Below are positions 44,179-52,604 of a stretch of DNA of 64,000 nucleotides, one piece after another. The DNA comes from Candidatus Hadarchaeales archaeon. GTDB lineage: Archaea > Hadarchaeota > Hadarchaeia > Hadarchaeales > WYZ-LMO6. The notes under the pieces are model-generated. The model saw only the letters and a list, made by a program, of their open reading frames with translations. It made no database searches and was not told the origin of the DNA. The stretch spans positions 368,908 to 432,907 of the forward strand of contig JAVYML010000001.1 of assembly GCA_038736355.1 (NCBI GenBank), read 5' to 3'. Each line of letters starts with the position of its first letter. Positions within the stretch are counted from its first letter, which is position 1. A program made the position numbers and the translations under genes.

Positions 44179-44649
44179 TCATTTTACCCTTATTCTTCCC
44201 ACCCGAACATCTAGCAAACGATCGAACTTCAGCTTCCTGTTCCATCCCCTCTTTTCTAGGACGCCCATGAAGCTGAAGCCCACCACTTTACCTCCCTTCT
44301 TCAAAAGGGAGGGGAAGAGCCCCTTTATTTTTTCCACCTCCACTCCGCTCGCTGGAAGGGCCAAACCACCCATCACCACCAGGATGTCCGCCTTTCCTGG
44401 TTTGACCCTTCTCCCCGTCTGGAAACCGTAAGGTGACCTGTACCTCAGCTCCACCGCCTTTCCCGGCTCCCCGCCGGGGGCGAAGTAGAAGGAGTCTCCC
44501 AGGTCCCTGCAGGCGTACGCCAAGAGTTCGGCGAAGGGAAGACAGACGGCCTCGGAGCCCAAGAAAAGAATCTTCTTTCCGGTTCCAAACTCCTCCATCA
44601 TCTTTCTAAAGGCCTTGGTCATTCCCGCTATCCCCTTCTGACCACCCAT
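44179..44649 (-). CDS. DUF2124 family protein
   Basis: 156 residues in the archaeal DUF2124 pattern: GIAGMTKAFRKMMEEFGTGKKILFLGSEAVCLPFAELLAYA region from residue 6, DILVVMGGLALPASGV, and VVGFSFMGVLEKRGWNRKLKFD. The fold is Rossmann-like; function unknown. The start at 44649 is chosen because upstream sequence is antisense to tRNA-Arg. Convergent with adk; stops touch. Confidence 0.82.
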   Translation of the reverse strand: MGGQKGIAGMTKAFRKMMEEFGTGKKILFLGSEAVCLPFAELLAYACRDLGDSFYFAPGGEPGKAVELRYRSPYGFQTGRRVKPGKADILVVMGGLALPASGVEVEKIKGLFPSLLKKGGKVVGFSFMGVLEKRGWNRKLKFDRLLDVRVGRIRVK

Positions 44650-44690
44650 CTTCTCCCGCAGCTTAATACTCCCAGTCCCAAAAAAATAAG

Positions 44691-44764
44691 GGGCCCGTGG
44701 TCTAGCCTGGATAAGACACAGGCCTGCGGAGCCTGCAACTCGGGTTCGAATCCCGACGGGCCCG
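44691..44764 (+). tRNA. tRNA-Arg (anticodon GCG)
   Basis: Plus-strand tRNA: GGGCCCG acceptor paired with CGGGCCC, anticodon stem CAGGC/GCCTG around loop CTGCGGA (GCG), T-loop TTCGAAT, discriminator G and an encoded CCA at 44765-44767. CTTAATAC about 26 bases upstream is a likely TATA box. Confidence 0.95.
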
Positions 44765-44810
44765 CCAGTACAAACGGAAACCTTTTCAACCGTCATGCGT
44801 AGAAAAGGGG

Positions 44811-45647
44811 GTGAAGCTGGTCTTCTCGGAAAAGTGTCTGGAGTACGGTAGCCCGTATCACCTGGAAAACCCGAGGAGACTGAAGAAGGCCTATGAAATC
44901 CTGAAGGAACTGGGGTACGAATTCGTGGAACCCAAACCCGCAAGCGAGGAGGACCTCCTCCTAGTCCACTCCAAGAGATACATAGATATCATAAAGAGCG
45001 GGAAGTTCTTCGACCCCGACACCCCCGCCTATCCCAACATCTACGAATACGCCAGACTGGCTGTGGGAGGGGCCATCAAGGCCTCCGAGATCCAAGGTTT
45101 TTCCCTCATGCGTCCTCCCGGACACCATGCGGGAAGGAATGGACTGGCACTGGGTGCACCCACCCTAGGCTTCTGCTACTTCAACAACATAGCCGTGGCT
45201 GTAAAGAAATTGGGCCTTTCCACCCTCATCGTGGACATAGACGGACACCATGGAAATGGCACCCAGGAAATCTTCATGGGAGATCCCAAGGTAAGGTTCC
45301 TTTCCCTCCACAGGATGGGAATCTATCCGGGGACGGGATGGGACTCCGGACCCAACTTCGTAAACATTCCTTTGGATGAGGTTGGAGATGAAGGTTACCT
45401 CAGATGCCTCGAAAAGGGACTGAGAAAGGTGAGGGCTGAGGAATGCGAGGTGATAGGAATTTCCGCGGGTTTCGATTCCCACGCGGGGGACCTCTCCTCT
45501 CTCGGTCTCACCCCCGAAGGCTTCAGGAGGATAGGAAAGAAGCTTGCAGAATATGGAAAACCCATCTTTGGAGTGCTGGAGGGGGGATACGTGGGGGAGA
45601 ACTTGGCCAGGAGTTTACACGCCCTCATCGAGGGACTGGAAGACTAA
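44811..45647 (+). CDS. histone deacetylase-fold hydrolase 2
   Basis: Second HDAC/acetoin-utilisation family enzyme, 278 residues, shorter than the copy at 25544. Paired histidines in MRPPGHHAGRNG (105-106), zinc ligands D144 and H146 in VDIDGHHGNGTQ, third ligand in SAGFDSHAGD (about 226), and GVLEGGYVGENL. The GTG start follows AAAAGGGG. Both active-site sets look intact, so it should be an amidohydrolase on acetylated substrates. It overlaps the convergent wHTH gene by four bases. Confidence 0.93.
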   Translation: MKLVFSEKCLEYGSPYHLENPRRLKKAYEILKELGYEFVEPKPASEEDLLLVHSKRYIDIIKSGKFFDPDTPAYPNIYEYARLAVGGAIKASEIQGFSLMRPPGHHAGRNGLALGAPTLGFCYFNNIAVAVKKLGLSTLIVDIDGHHGNGTQEIFMGDPKVRFLSLHRMGIYPGTGWDSGPNFVNIPLDEVGDEGYLRCLEKGLRKVRAEECEVIGISAGFDSHAGDLSSLGLTPEGFRRIGKKLAEYGKPIFGVLEGGYVGENLARSLHALIEGLED

Positions 45648-45982
45648 ACCCCAGAACATTCCTTGAGGATCCTTTCCAATCTCTCCCTCTTCTCCTCCAA
45701 GATCCTCCCCACACCCTCCAGGAACTGGATCAGGTCGAGGGAATAGAAGCATACCTTCCTCCTTTTCTCCGTCCTTCCCATCCTCTTCCTGAGAAGCCCC
45801 ATCCTCACCAAATGGCCCAGATGTTGGCGCAGGGCCCTTTCAGACCTCTTCGTTTTCTTCAGGAGATGGGAGATGGGGAGCTCCCTGCCTTCCCTAACCA
45901 GCACCAGGAGGAGGAGCTGGGCGGTGGGTGGCAAACCCAAAAGGAGGGAAGCCTCCCTCACCGCTCTATGCTTCCTGTCCAT
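45644..45982 (-). CDS. winged-helix transcriptional regulator
   Basis: 112 residues. A winged HTH covers about 15-85: LPPTAQLLLLVLVREGRELP, SHLLKKTKRSERALRQHLGHLVRMGLL (recognition helix) and the wing RKRMGRTEKRRKVCFYSL; a helical tail follows for dimerisation. It is divergent from the B12-type radical SAM gene, with a shared near-palindromic TATA element (CTTTTAAAC) between, so it may regulate that gene or itself. Ligand unknown. Confidence 0.75.
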   Translation of the reverse strand: MDRKHRAVREASLLLGLPPTAQLLLLVLVREGRELPISHLLKKTKRSERALRQHLGHLVRMGLLRKRMGRTEKRRKVCFYSLDLIQFLEGVGRILEEKRERLERILKECSGV

Positions 45983-46002
45983 CTCCTCCCTTCCTCATCA
46001 TC

Positions 46003-46011
46003 CTTTTAAAC
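46003..46011. promoter_or_regulatory. shared TATA element between two divergent genes
   Basis: CTTTTAAAC lies about 28 bases before the ATG at 46036 on plus and about 25 bases before the wHTH ATG at 45982 on minus; being nearly palindromic it could serve both. Confidence 0.4.
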
Positions 46012-46035
46012 TTCTCTGCAAAATCTTTTGCATAG

Positions 46036-47517
46036 ATGCCTGAGGTAGTTCTGACCGCCGACCGCAACCTGATGTCGGATTATGGGGGATCCGTGTTCGT
46101 GGGCTTTGCCGCCTGTGCCCCCAAGCTCCTACCCGACCCACTCTTCCGTCTCTTCCTCTGTCCTCCCGTCCCCCACCGAAAAGGGGTGGCACTCTTCGCC
46201 CCTTCAGGAACTAGGAAGATCGAAGCCGTTCTCTTGGAGGAAGGTTTTGATGTGGTGGTAGGGCATCCGGAGCACCTGGAAGAGGTGGTGGATGAAAGGA
46301 CCAGGGCCATAGGGATTACCACCAACGATCCACTGGGACTGGGACCCGCCTCTTCCACCTTCAGCAGCTTGGTGGGTAGGGAGACCTATTCGGCCATTCA
46401 CTTCAGGGAACTGATCACCCATAGGATCTTCCGGAGGAAGGACCTGAAGGTAATCGTGGGTGGACAGGGTGCCTGGCAACTGGCAGAGAGCAGGATGATG
46501 GCAAAGTATGGAATAGACTGCGTAGTGCTTGGAGAAGGAGAAACCGTGGCACCGGAGCTCTTCCGCAAGGCGGTAAGGGGTGAACCCCTTCCACCCATCG
46601 TTCAGGGAGGACCGACTCCTCTCGAGAAGATTCCCGCCATCAAGAACCCCACCGTGGATGGAATAGTGGAGGTGGCTAGGGGATGCGGAAGGGGATGTAA
46701 GTTCTGTGTCCCCACCCAGCGCTACCTGCGCTCCCTCCCCCTCGAGAAGATCAGGGAAGAAATGAGGGTGAACGCGGTGGTAGGTCACCTCGTAATCCAT
46801 GCGGAGGATGTGCTGAGATATGGGGCAAACGGCATCCTGCCGGAGGAAGAGAAGGTGATGGCCCTTTTCCAGGAAGTGGCCAAGACGGGAATGGACGCCA
46901 GCGTTTCCCACGTTGCCTTTGCCTCCGTGGTCTCCGCCCCTTCCCTGGTACAGAAAATCACGGAACTCTTGGGCATAGGGACCAAACAAAAACCCTTTTT
47001 CGGGGTCCAGATGGGGATAGAAACGGGATCCCCTTCCCTGATCGAGAAGCACATGAGGGGGAAAACCCTTCCCTTCAAACCAGAGGAATGGCCGGAAGTG
47101 GTGGTAAAGGCCCACCAGATCCTGGCGGATCACCACTGGGTTCCCTGCTCCACGCTGGTAATGGGTCTTCCCGGAGAAACCCCCGAAGATGTGGAAAGGA
47201 CGAGGGAACTCGTGGAAAGGCTGAAGGAGTTCAAATCCCTGATCGTCCCCCTCTTCTTTGTTCCCCTGAGCTTCCTGAGCGGGGAGAGGTTCTTCACCGC
47301 AAAGGACATGAGGGAGGAGCACTGGAAACTCTACGCCGCTTGCCTCAGACATGACTTCAAATGGATAAAGGAGCTCGCAAGGGACCACTTCAAAGACAGC
47401 AGGATCAAGAGGATGATGATGGGAATTCTGACGAACTTCATCAGGAAAAGACTGGAACCTTATCTCAAGCTGATGGAAGAGGGAAAAAGCCCCTTCAGAG
47501 ACGGGAGCAGCGCCTGA
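46036..47517 (+). CDS. B12-binding-type radical SAM enzyme
   Basis: 493 residues, COG1032-type. The N-terminal 180 residues form a cobalamin-binding-like Rossmann part (GTRKIEAVLLEEGFDVVVG, AIGITTNDPLGLGP, VIVGGQGAWQLAES, CVVLGEGE). The radical SAM core begins EVARGCGRGCKFC with Cys 217, 221 and 224 binding the cluster. FFGVQMGIETGSPSLIEKHM and TLVMGLPGETPEDVERTREL follow. The start VVLTADRNLMSDYGG matches a conserved archaeal group; whether it belongs with the lipid-modifying GrsA/GrsB enzymes is a guess. It carries no strict B12-binding DxHxxG motif that I can see. The start is the ATG at 46036 behind a TATA element; leaderless. Confidence 0.88.
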   Translation: MPEVVLTADRNLMSDYGGSVFVGFAACAPKLLPDPLFRLFLCPPVPHRKGVALFAPSGTRKIEAVLLEEGFDVVVGHPEHLEEVVDERTRAIGITTNDPLGLGPASSTFSSLVGRETYSAIHFRELITHRIFRRKDLKVIVGGQGAWQLAESRMMAKYGIDCVVLGEGETVAPELFRKAVRGEPLPPIVQGGPTPLEKIPAIKNPTVDGIVEVARGCGRGCKFCVPTQRYLRSLPLEKIREEMRVNAVVGHLVIHAEDVLRYGANGILPEEEKVMALFQEVAKTGMDASVSHVAFASVVSAPSLVQKITELLGIGTKQKPFFGVQMGIETGSPSLIEKHMRGKTLPFKPEEWPEVVVKAHQILADHHWVPCSTLVMGLPGETPEDVERTRELVERLKEFKSLIVPLFFVPLSFLSGERFFTAKDMREEHWKLYAACLRHDFKWIKELARDHFKDSRIKRMMMGILTNFIRKRLEPYLKLMEEGKSPFRDGSSA

Positions 47518-48595
47518 CCACCTCGTCTATGAGCCTGTAGGAGGTTCCAGTTTTGGAGGGATCAGCGAAGGGGGTCTGGTTCCAGAGCACCACTACCTCC
47601 GCCCCCTTCTCCGCATAAAGCTTAAGGGTCTCCACCACCTCTTCCGGAGTACCGTAAACGAAGCTCTCCGCGGCGAGATCGGTGGGTATGTGCTGTACCG
47701 CCTCCACCACCCTTTCGGAGAGTTCGGTGAAGATGAAATCGGCAAAGGGGTTGAAACGTTCACCCAGAGGATGTTTCAGTCCCCTACGCTCGTAGGCGGA
47801 AGGTGGGAGGGTAAGGGCATATCCCTTGAGTACGGGATTTTCCATCATCTTTAGACACTCCTCTCTGGTCTCCGCTATGACGAGGGGGGCGTAGAGGGCC
47901 AGAGTGATTTCCGCGGCCTTCCTTCCCACCCTCTCAGCTGCTTCCCTTATCACCTCCGCCTTCTCCCCGTACTCCTGCGGGGTCATCATCATGGGCAACC
48001 AACCATCCGCAAGTTCCCCCACCACCTTCAGCATTCTGGGACCATGCGCTGCCACCCAAATGGGTGGGGGTTTTTCTCCGTAAGGCAAGAGATCGAAGGG
48101 AGCGTTCTTCAGCTTCCAAAATTTTCCCTCAAAGTTCACCAAGTTTCCCCTACCCGCCTCCCAGCTGAGCCTTATGATCCTCAGGGCCTCCTCGAATTTT
48201 CCCACCTGTTTTGAGTACTCCATCCCATAGGGGGTGTAGTTCATGGCTTCACCCGTTCCCAAACCGAAAATACACCTTCCCCTGGAAATGTGGTCCAGGG
48301 TTAGCATACTCTGGGAAAGCATCACTGGGTTCCTCCTGATGGGATCGGTGACGGAGGTCCCTATTTTGATCTTTTCGGTTCTGGAAGCCACGAAGGCCAG
48401 GGTGGCTATGGGATCATAGAAATCGTGGGGCGGGAACCAACCCATTAAATGATCCGCGTACCAAACCGAATGATATCCCTTTTCCTCACAACTCTTAGCT
48501 ACCCTCCAAACGGTATCTACTTGGGGACGACCTTGCTCGTCCACCCGGAAAAGGGAAGGATTGATAGGACCCACCGTCCCTATTCCCAGCCCCAT
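47495..48595 (-). CDS. LLM-class F420-dependent oxidoreductase, Mer/FGD-like
   Basis: Luciferase-like TIM barrel of 366 residues: VWRVAKSCEEKGYHSVWYADH, IKIGTSVTDPIRRNPVMLSQ, ISRGRCIFGLGTGEAMNYTP, PPIWVAAHGPRMLKVVGELAD. It resembles F420-dependent glucose-6-phosphate dehydrogenase and related LLM enzymes more than the short copy at 26608. Substrate unknown. The ATG at 48595 follows GGGGGAGGAA, and a TATA box (CATATATATT) lies about 31 bases upstream, so the longer frame to 48661 is not used. Its 3' end overlaps the radical SAM gene by 23 bases. Confidence 0.9.
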   Translation of the reverse strand: MGLGIGTVGPINPSLFRVDEQGRPQVDTVWRVAKSCEEKGYHSVWYADHLMGWFPPHDFYDPIATLAFVASRTEKIKIGTSVTDPIRRNPVMLSQSMLTLDHISRGRCIFGLGTGEAMNYTPYGMEYSKQVGKFEEALRIIRLSWEAGRGNLVNFEGKFWKLKNAPFDLLPYGEKPPPIWVAAHGPRMLKVVGELADGWLPMMMTPQEYGEKAEVIREAAERVGRKAAEITLALYAPLVIAETREECLKMMENPVLKGYALTLPPSAYERRGLKHPLGERFNPFADFIFTELSERVVEAVQHIPTDLAAESFVYGTPEEVVETLKLYAEKGAEVVVLWNQTPFADPSKTGTSYRLIDEVVRRCSRL

Positions 48596-48620
48596 TTCCT
48601 CCCCCTTTTTCCAGTCGGAG

Positions 48621-48630
48621 CATATATATT
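48621..48630 (-). promoter_or_regulatory. TATA box of LLM oxidoreductase gene
   Basis: AATATATATG on the minus strand, centred 31 bases before the ATG at 48595. Confidence 0.5.
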
Positions 48631-48761
48631 CCTCACCTAAAAAGGAGTTTGCTTTTGCCAAGAGGAGTTCAAGATAAGCCTTTTCAAAAGGAAAAACAAA
48701 ATTATTTTGGGGAACGAGACCGCAAGACCCTCTCGAAGGAGGTGATAAAAGGGCAAACGAT

Positions 48762-49163
48762 ATGAAATTCGGAGTAAATCAAGTGGGAATAGTGGTGGAG
48801 GATTTGGATAGGGCGAGAGAGGCCTGTATCCAGTTCTTTGGGGAAGAAAGTCTTCCTCCGCTGGAGTTCGAGACGGGTGGTGCCAGACTGAAATTGGCTT
48901 TCTTTCAGGCGGGTGAAATACAATTGGAACTCATCCAAGTGCTGGAAGGAGAAACCATCCATTCCAAATTTTTGAAGGAAAAGGGTGAGGGTTTGCACCA
49001 TCTCGGATACTTCGTGGAAGATCTGGAAAAGAGTCTCTCACTCCTCGAGAAGGAAGGGATAAAGGTTCTTTGGAAGGGGGAAGTGCCGGGGGCTGCGAAG
49101 TTCGCCTATTTGGACACGGAAAAGATGCTGGGTATTGTACTCGAACTCATCCAGTTGGGATAG
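48762..49163 (+). CDS. VOC protein, methylmalonyl-CoA epimerase-like
   Basis: 133 residues with two beta-alpha-beta-beta-beta VOC units: VNQVGIVVEDLDRAREACIQ and GLHHLGYFVEDLEKSLSLLE. Methylmalonyl-CoA epimerases look like this, with metal ligands in the first strand, IQLELIQ, HHLGY and GIVLELIQ. Here the first ligand position, normally His (DHIGIAV), is Gln (NQVGIVV), which makes the assignment less certain. It is followed 40 bases later by a ThDP enzyme. Ring or side-chain chemistry on another CoA or keto substrate is possible. Confidence 0.7.
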   Translation: MKFGVNQVGIVVEDLDRAREACIQFFGEESLPPLEFETGGARLKLAFFQAGEIQLELIQVLEGETIHSKFLKEKGEGLHHLGYFVEDLEKSLSLLEKEGIKVLWKGEVPGAAKFAYLDTEKMLGIVLELIQLG

Positions 49164-49203
49164 TCAAACCTAAATTCTCCCCTTCAAAAAAGAAAAGGGG
49201 AGA

Positions 49204-50916
49204 TTGCCCGTCCTGACGGGAGGGGAGATCCTAACCAAGTGTCTGGTCCAAGAAGGAATAGACAAGGTCTTCGGTGTGCCCGGTGGGGAGCTCACCCCTT
49301 TCCTGGAAGCCCTGAGGAAGGAACCGGGCATAGATTTCTTCCTCACCAGGCATGAACAGGCTGCCGCCCATATGGCTGACGCCTGTTACCGCCTCACGGG
49401 AAAGGTGGCCGCCTGCGTGGGAACGGTTGGACCAGGGGCCGCCGACCTGGTTCCAGGAGTTTACCCTGCCTTCGCCGATGGCATCCCCCTGATAGTACTC
49501 ACCGCCCAACACCAGAGCTGGAAGTGCTACCCGGACAGGGCAAGTATGCAGAGCCTAGACCAGCTTCAGCTTCTCAAGGCCGTCACCAAATGGAGTGCCG
49601 TGATCTATCATGGAGAAAGGATTCCAGAGCTTCTGGACAGGGGACTGAGGGCAGCCTTCCGCGGGAGGACGGGACCTATCCATTTGGATCTCCCCGTGGA
49701 CTTGCTCTTCAAGCGCTTTGAGGTCCCTTCCGATCAGTTTATCCCGCCTTCTCACCGATACGATGCTCTCCAGCCACCGGTGGGAAGGAAAGAGTTGGTG
49801 GAGAAGGCCGTGGAAATGCTCCTACAAGCGGAGAACCCCCTCATCCATGCCGGGGGAGGAGCCCTGTGGTCCGGAGCCTACGAAGAGTTGAGGGAACTGG
49901 TGGAGTACCTCTCCATTCCCCTCACCCCAAGTCATGCTGCTAAAGGAATCCTTCCCGAAGATCATCCCCTCTATCTCATACCAGATTCTCCGGCGGCATT
50001 GGGAGCCCAAGCGAGTGCGGATCTGGTGCTGGTGGTGGGATGCAGGATGGGGGACCTGGACTTCTTCGGCAGACCCCCCGCTTGGGGTGAACCCGGTGTC
50101 CAGAAGGTGGTCCAGATCGATTTGGATCCCGAAAATCTGGCCTTAAACCGGCAGGTGGACTTGGCCATCTTGGGAGATGCGAAAGCCACCCTGAGACTCA
50201 TGTTGGAAGAAGTGAAAAAGAGGAGCGATCCCAGGAAGAGAGACCTTTCTCACTGGAAGAGGGAAGAGGAGGAGTGGATTAAGGAGAACGAAAGGATAGC
50301 GTTGGGAAGTTATGAGGGTGTTCATCCGATGAGGGTGGTGTACGAAGTAAGGAAATTCTTCCCAAGAAACGCTATCACGGTGGTAGATGGAGGAAACGTG
50401 GGGCTTTGGGCCCATTATCTGAACCGTGTCTACGAACCAAGAACCTTCCTTTGGGCGGCCGATTCCGGTCACCTCGGTACCGGATTGCCCTACGCCATTG
50501 CAGCCAAACTCGTTCGTCCGGAGAGGGAGGTCTATCTCCTCACGGGTGATGGTTCCCTCATGTTCAACGTACAGGAAATGGAAACGGCTGCAAGGTTGGG
50601 GACCAAAATCTACGTGATCGTTCTCAACGATCGTTCCTACGGAATGATAAGGGGGGTCCAACACCTTTTGTATAAAGGTGAGTATTATGGAGTGGATTTC
50701 TCGGACGTGGACTATGCGAGAGTGGCAGAAGGAATGGGATGGTTCGGGAGGAGAATAAGGGAGCCCGAAGAAATCCCCAGGGCACTGGAAGAAGCCAAGG
50801 CCCAAAATAAGCCTGCCCTCTTAGACGTGATCAATCCAAAGGAGCTCAGCATGCTCCCCCCAGACCTGGAGATGCTGGGTGCCATCTGGATGGAGGGAGT
50901 GGAGTTTCCCACTTGA
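49204..50916 (+). CDS. ThDP-dependent enzyme, acetolactate-synthase-like
   Basis: 570 residues, full three-domain ThDP enzyme of the IlvB/benzoylformate decarboxylase group. E51 in TRHEQAAAHMADA is the cofactor-activating glutamate; LTGDGSLMFNVQEMETAARLG then NDRSYGMIRG is the ThDP-Mg motif. The middle domain reads SADLVLVVGCRMGDLDFFG. No clear FAD-site assignment can be made, and no small regulatory subunit (ilvN) follows, so a 2-oxoacid decarboxylase or carboligase is as likely as acetolactate synthase. TTG start after AAAAGGGGAG. Confidence 0.88.
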   Translation: MPVLTGGEILTKCLVQEGIDKVFGVPGGELTPFLEALRKEPGIDFFLTRHEQAAAHMADACYRLTGKVAACVGTVGPGAADLVPGVYPAFADGIPLIVLTAQHQSWKCYPDRASMQSLDQLQLLKAVTKWSAVIYHGERIPELLDRGLRAAFRGRTGPIHLDLPVDLLFKRFEVPSDQFIPPSHRYDALQPPVGRKELVEKAVEMLLQAENPLIHAGGGALWSGAYEELRELVEYLSIPLTPSHAAKGILPEDHPLYLIPDSPAALGAQASADLVLVVGCRMGDLDFFGRPPAWGEPGVQKVVQIDLDPENLALNRQVDLAILGDAKATLRLMLEEVKKRSDPRKRDLSHWKREEEEWIKENERIALGSYEGVHPMRVVYEVRKFFPRNAITVVDGGNVGLWAHYLNRVYEPRTFLWAADSGHLGTGLPYAIAAKLVRPEREVYLLTGDGSLMFNVQEMETAARLGTKIYVIVLNDRSYGMIRGVQHLLYKGEYYGVDFSDVDYARVAEGMGWFGRRIREPEEIPRALEEAKAQNKPALLDVINPKELSMLPPDLEMLGAIWMEGVEFPT

Positions 50917-51279
50917 TTAAGCTCTTTTTCTCCCTTTACCCGTTTTGGGTTTCACGACCTCGGCCTTCTTTTTCTCGATGAGCGCCCTCAGCTTTTGGAT
51001 ATCTCTTTCACCCCTCTCCAGCAAAGGACCTGAAGGGTGGAAGAGTCTGCGATAACGTTCCAACAAGGCCTCGGACTTTTCCATGGAGCTCCTCCACCTT
51101 TCCAGCTTCCTGATCCTCCTTTCCAACCTTTCCAATTGGGCGGAGAGTTTCTTTTCCAGCAACCTTTCAGAATTCCCAAGAAAGATGACCCTCCTTTCTT
51201 CATCCACCTTCCAATAAGGGGAGAGCCTCTTGCTGATCTCCTCTAGGCTCCTCTCCCACCCAGAAATCTTTTCACCCAT
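50917..51279 (-). CDS. basic coiled-coil protein, function unknown
   Basis: About 120 residues, all helical and strongly charged: NSERLLEKKLSAQLERLERR, IRKLERWRSSMEKSEALLERY, ERDIQKLRALIEKKKAEV, ending in KPKTGKGRKRA. The shape suggests a nucleic-acid- or ribosome-bound protein, but no family is recognised. ATG at 51279 is preferred to a TTG nine codons upstream. Convergent with the ThDP gene, with no gap. Confidence 0.6.
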   Translation of the reverse strand: MGEKISGWERSLEEISKRLSPYWKVDEERRVIFLGNSERLLEKKLSAQLERLERRIRKLERWRSSMEKSEALLERYRRLFHPSGPLLERGERDIQKLRALIEKKKAEVVKPKTGKGRKRA

Positions 51280-51410
51280 TCCATTCTTACCCTTCCCTGC
51301 TCTCAAAAAGGGGTCGTGGATTTCCAGTCCGAAAAAGGGATGTGTCTTTCAGTTTCGTAACACTTGCTCCCTTGTTGTCTTTCTGTTTATCTTTGTTTAT
51401 TCCACAGGAC

Positions 51411-51428
51411 AATAAAAAAAGAAAAAAA
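51411..51428 (-). terminator. T-rich terminator after tautomerase gene
   Basis: On the minus strand, T7-C-T7 directly after the TAG at 51429, a typical archaeal oligo-T stop. Confidence 0.5.
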
Positions 51429-51632
51429 TTAGGGAGGCATCACTTCTTTCAATTTTTCGCTGGCCTGTTCTCCACTAACACCCCAGTTCTCCTTTGGGAT
51501 CTCGTGGAGAATTACCTCCACTGCCTCTGCGGGTACCCCCATATCGGTGAAGACCTTAGTAATACCTCCTATCACCCTTTTCTTGGCGGCATTAGAAAAT
51601 CCCTTCCAAACCATTACATGAACCACGGGCAC
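51429..51632 (-). CDS. 4-oxalocrotonate tautomerase family protein
   Basis: 67 residues with the catalytic N-terminal proline once the start is set at the GTG at 51632: M-P-VVHVMVWKGFSNAAKKRVI, then GITKVFTDMGVPAEAVEVILHEIPKENW and GVSGEQASEK. Enzymes of this fold move protons in keto-enol tautomerisation and form hexamers. The longer frame upstream runs into tRNA-Phe and is not used. Substrate unknown. Confidence 0.88.
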   Translation of the reverse strand: MPVVHVMVWKGFSNAAKKRVIGGITKVFTDMGVPAEAVEVILHEIPKENWGVSGEQASEKLKEVMPP

Positions 51633-51686
51633 GTGTTTAACTCTACATCCGGTTTTAAAAAGATGCATAAAACCTAACTCGTTGAG

Positions 51687-51760
51687 TGCGGGGGGTGGGA
51701 TTTGAACCCACGACATTCCGGTCTTCAGCCGGACACTCTCCCAGGCTGAGTTACCCCCGC
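51687..51760 (-). tRNA. tRNA-Phe (anticodon GAA)
   Basis: Minus-strand tRNA: acceptor GCGGGGG/CCCCCGC, anticodon stem TCCGG/CCGGA around loop CTGAAGA (GAA), T-stem GTGGG/CCCAC with TTCAAAT, discriminator A, CCA not encoded. Confidence 0.94.
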
Positions 51761-51817
51761 CTTTTTTCTTTCAATGCACCGAAAAAAATACTTTCCGGGG
51801 GGGAGAAAAAGAAAAGA

Positions 51818-52567
51818 ATGGTAGAGATACTGGTGGGGTGCTGTGGGTACCCTTGCTCTCGCCCCAAGTATTACGAGAAATTCAAAACCGTGGAAATTCA
51901 ATCCACCTTTTATAAGCTTCCCAAACCCGAGACCGCTTCCAAGTGGAGGGAGGAGGCCCCCGAAGGGTTCGTCTTCACCTTCAAGGCCTTTCAGGGCATC
52001 ACCCATCCCACCACCAGTCCAACTTGGCGTCGTTCTGGTCTAAGCCAGGAAGAACTGAAGGGCAAAGAATATGGATGGCTGCGTCCCACCGAAGATAACT
52101 TCGAGGCCTGGGAAAGAACGGTGGAGATAGGGGAACTGCTCGGTGCGAGGGTATGTGTGGTCCAGTGTCCACCCAACTTCAAATACACGAAGGAAAATGT
52201 AGAGAACATGAAAAAATTTTTCAAGAAGGTGAAGAGGAAGTTTTCCATAGCCTGGGAACCGAGGGGGGATTGGGAGAAGTATCCGGAAGAAATACGAAAA
52301 CTCTGCAGGGAGCTGGACCTCATCCATTGCGTGGATCCCTTCCGTCAGGAACCCCTCCATTTCTCCAGGGGCATGGCCTACTTCAGGCTCCATGGCCTAG
52401 GCAAGCCTTCCATATACAAGTACAAGTTTTCCGATGGGGAATTGGGGGAGCTCGCCGAAAGGGCAAGGAAAATGGAAAGGGAAGTGAAGGAAGTCTATTT
52501 CATGTTCAACAACGTTTATATGCTGGAGGACGCCCTTCGGTTCCTCAAGCTTATGGAAGGTGCTTAA
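51818..52567 (+). CDS. DUF72 family protein
   Basis: 249 residues, TIM-barrel DUF72 (YecE-like) protein: EILVGCCGYPCSRPKYYEKF, VEIQSTFYKLPKPETASKWREEAPEGFVF, RVCVVQCPPNFKYTKEN, IAWEPRGDWEKYPEEI, and MAYFRLHGLGK near residue 200. Function is not known; the family is widespread. ATG at 51818; the upstream frame is antisense to tRNA-Phe. Followed by an MFS transporter 37 bases later. Confidence 0.85.
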   Translation: MVEILVGCCGYPCSRPKYYEKFKTVEIQSTFYKLPKPETASKWREEAPEGFVFTFKAFQGITHPTTSPTWRRSGLSQEELKGKEYGWLRPTEDNFEAWERTVEIGELLGARVCVVQCPPNFKYTKENVENMKKFFKKVKRKFSIAWEPRGDWEKYPEEIRKLCRELDLIHCVDPFRQEPLHFSRGMAYFRLHGLGKPSIYKYKFSDGELGELAERARKMEREVKEVYFMFNNVYMLEDALRFLKLMEGA

Positions 52568-52604
52568 AAGGGATTATAACCTCCCTCATCCTTTCCCTCT
52601 GAAC

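Noticed and set aside
46204-47388. 394-codon minus-strand frame opposite the radical SAM gene
   Set aside because: Composition typical of an antisense shadow; the plus-strand gene has all family motifs.
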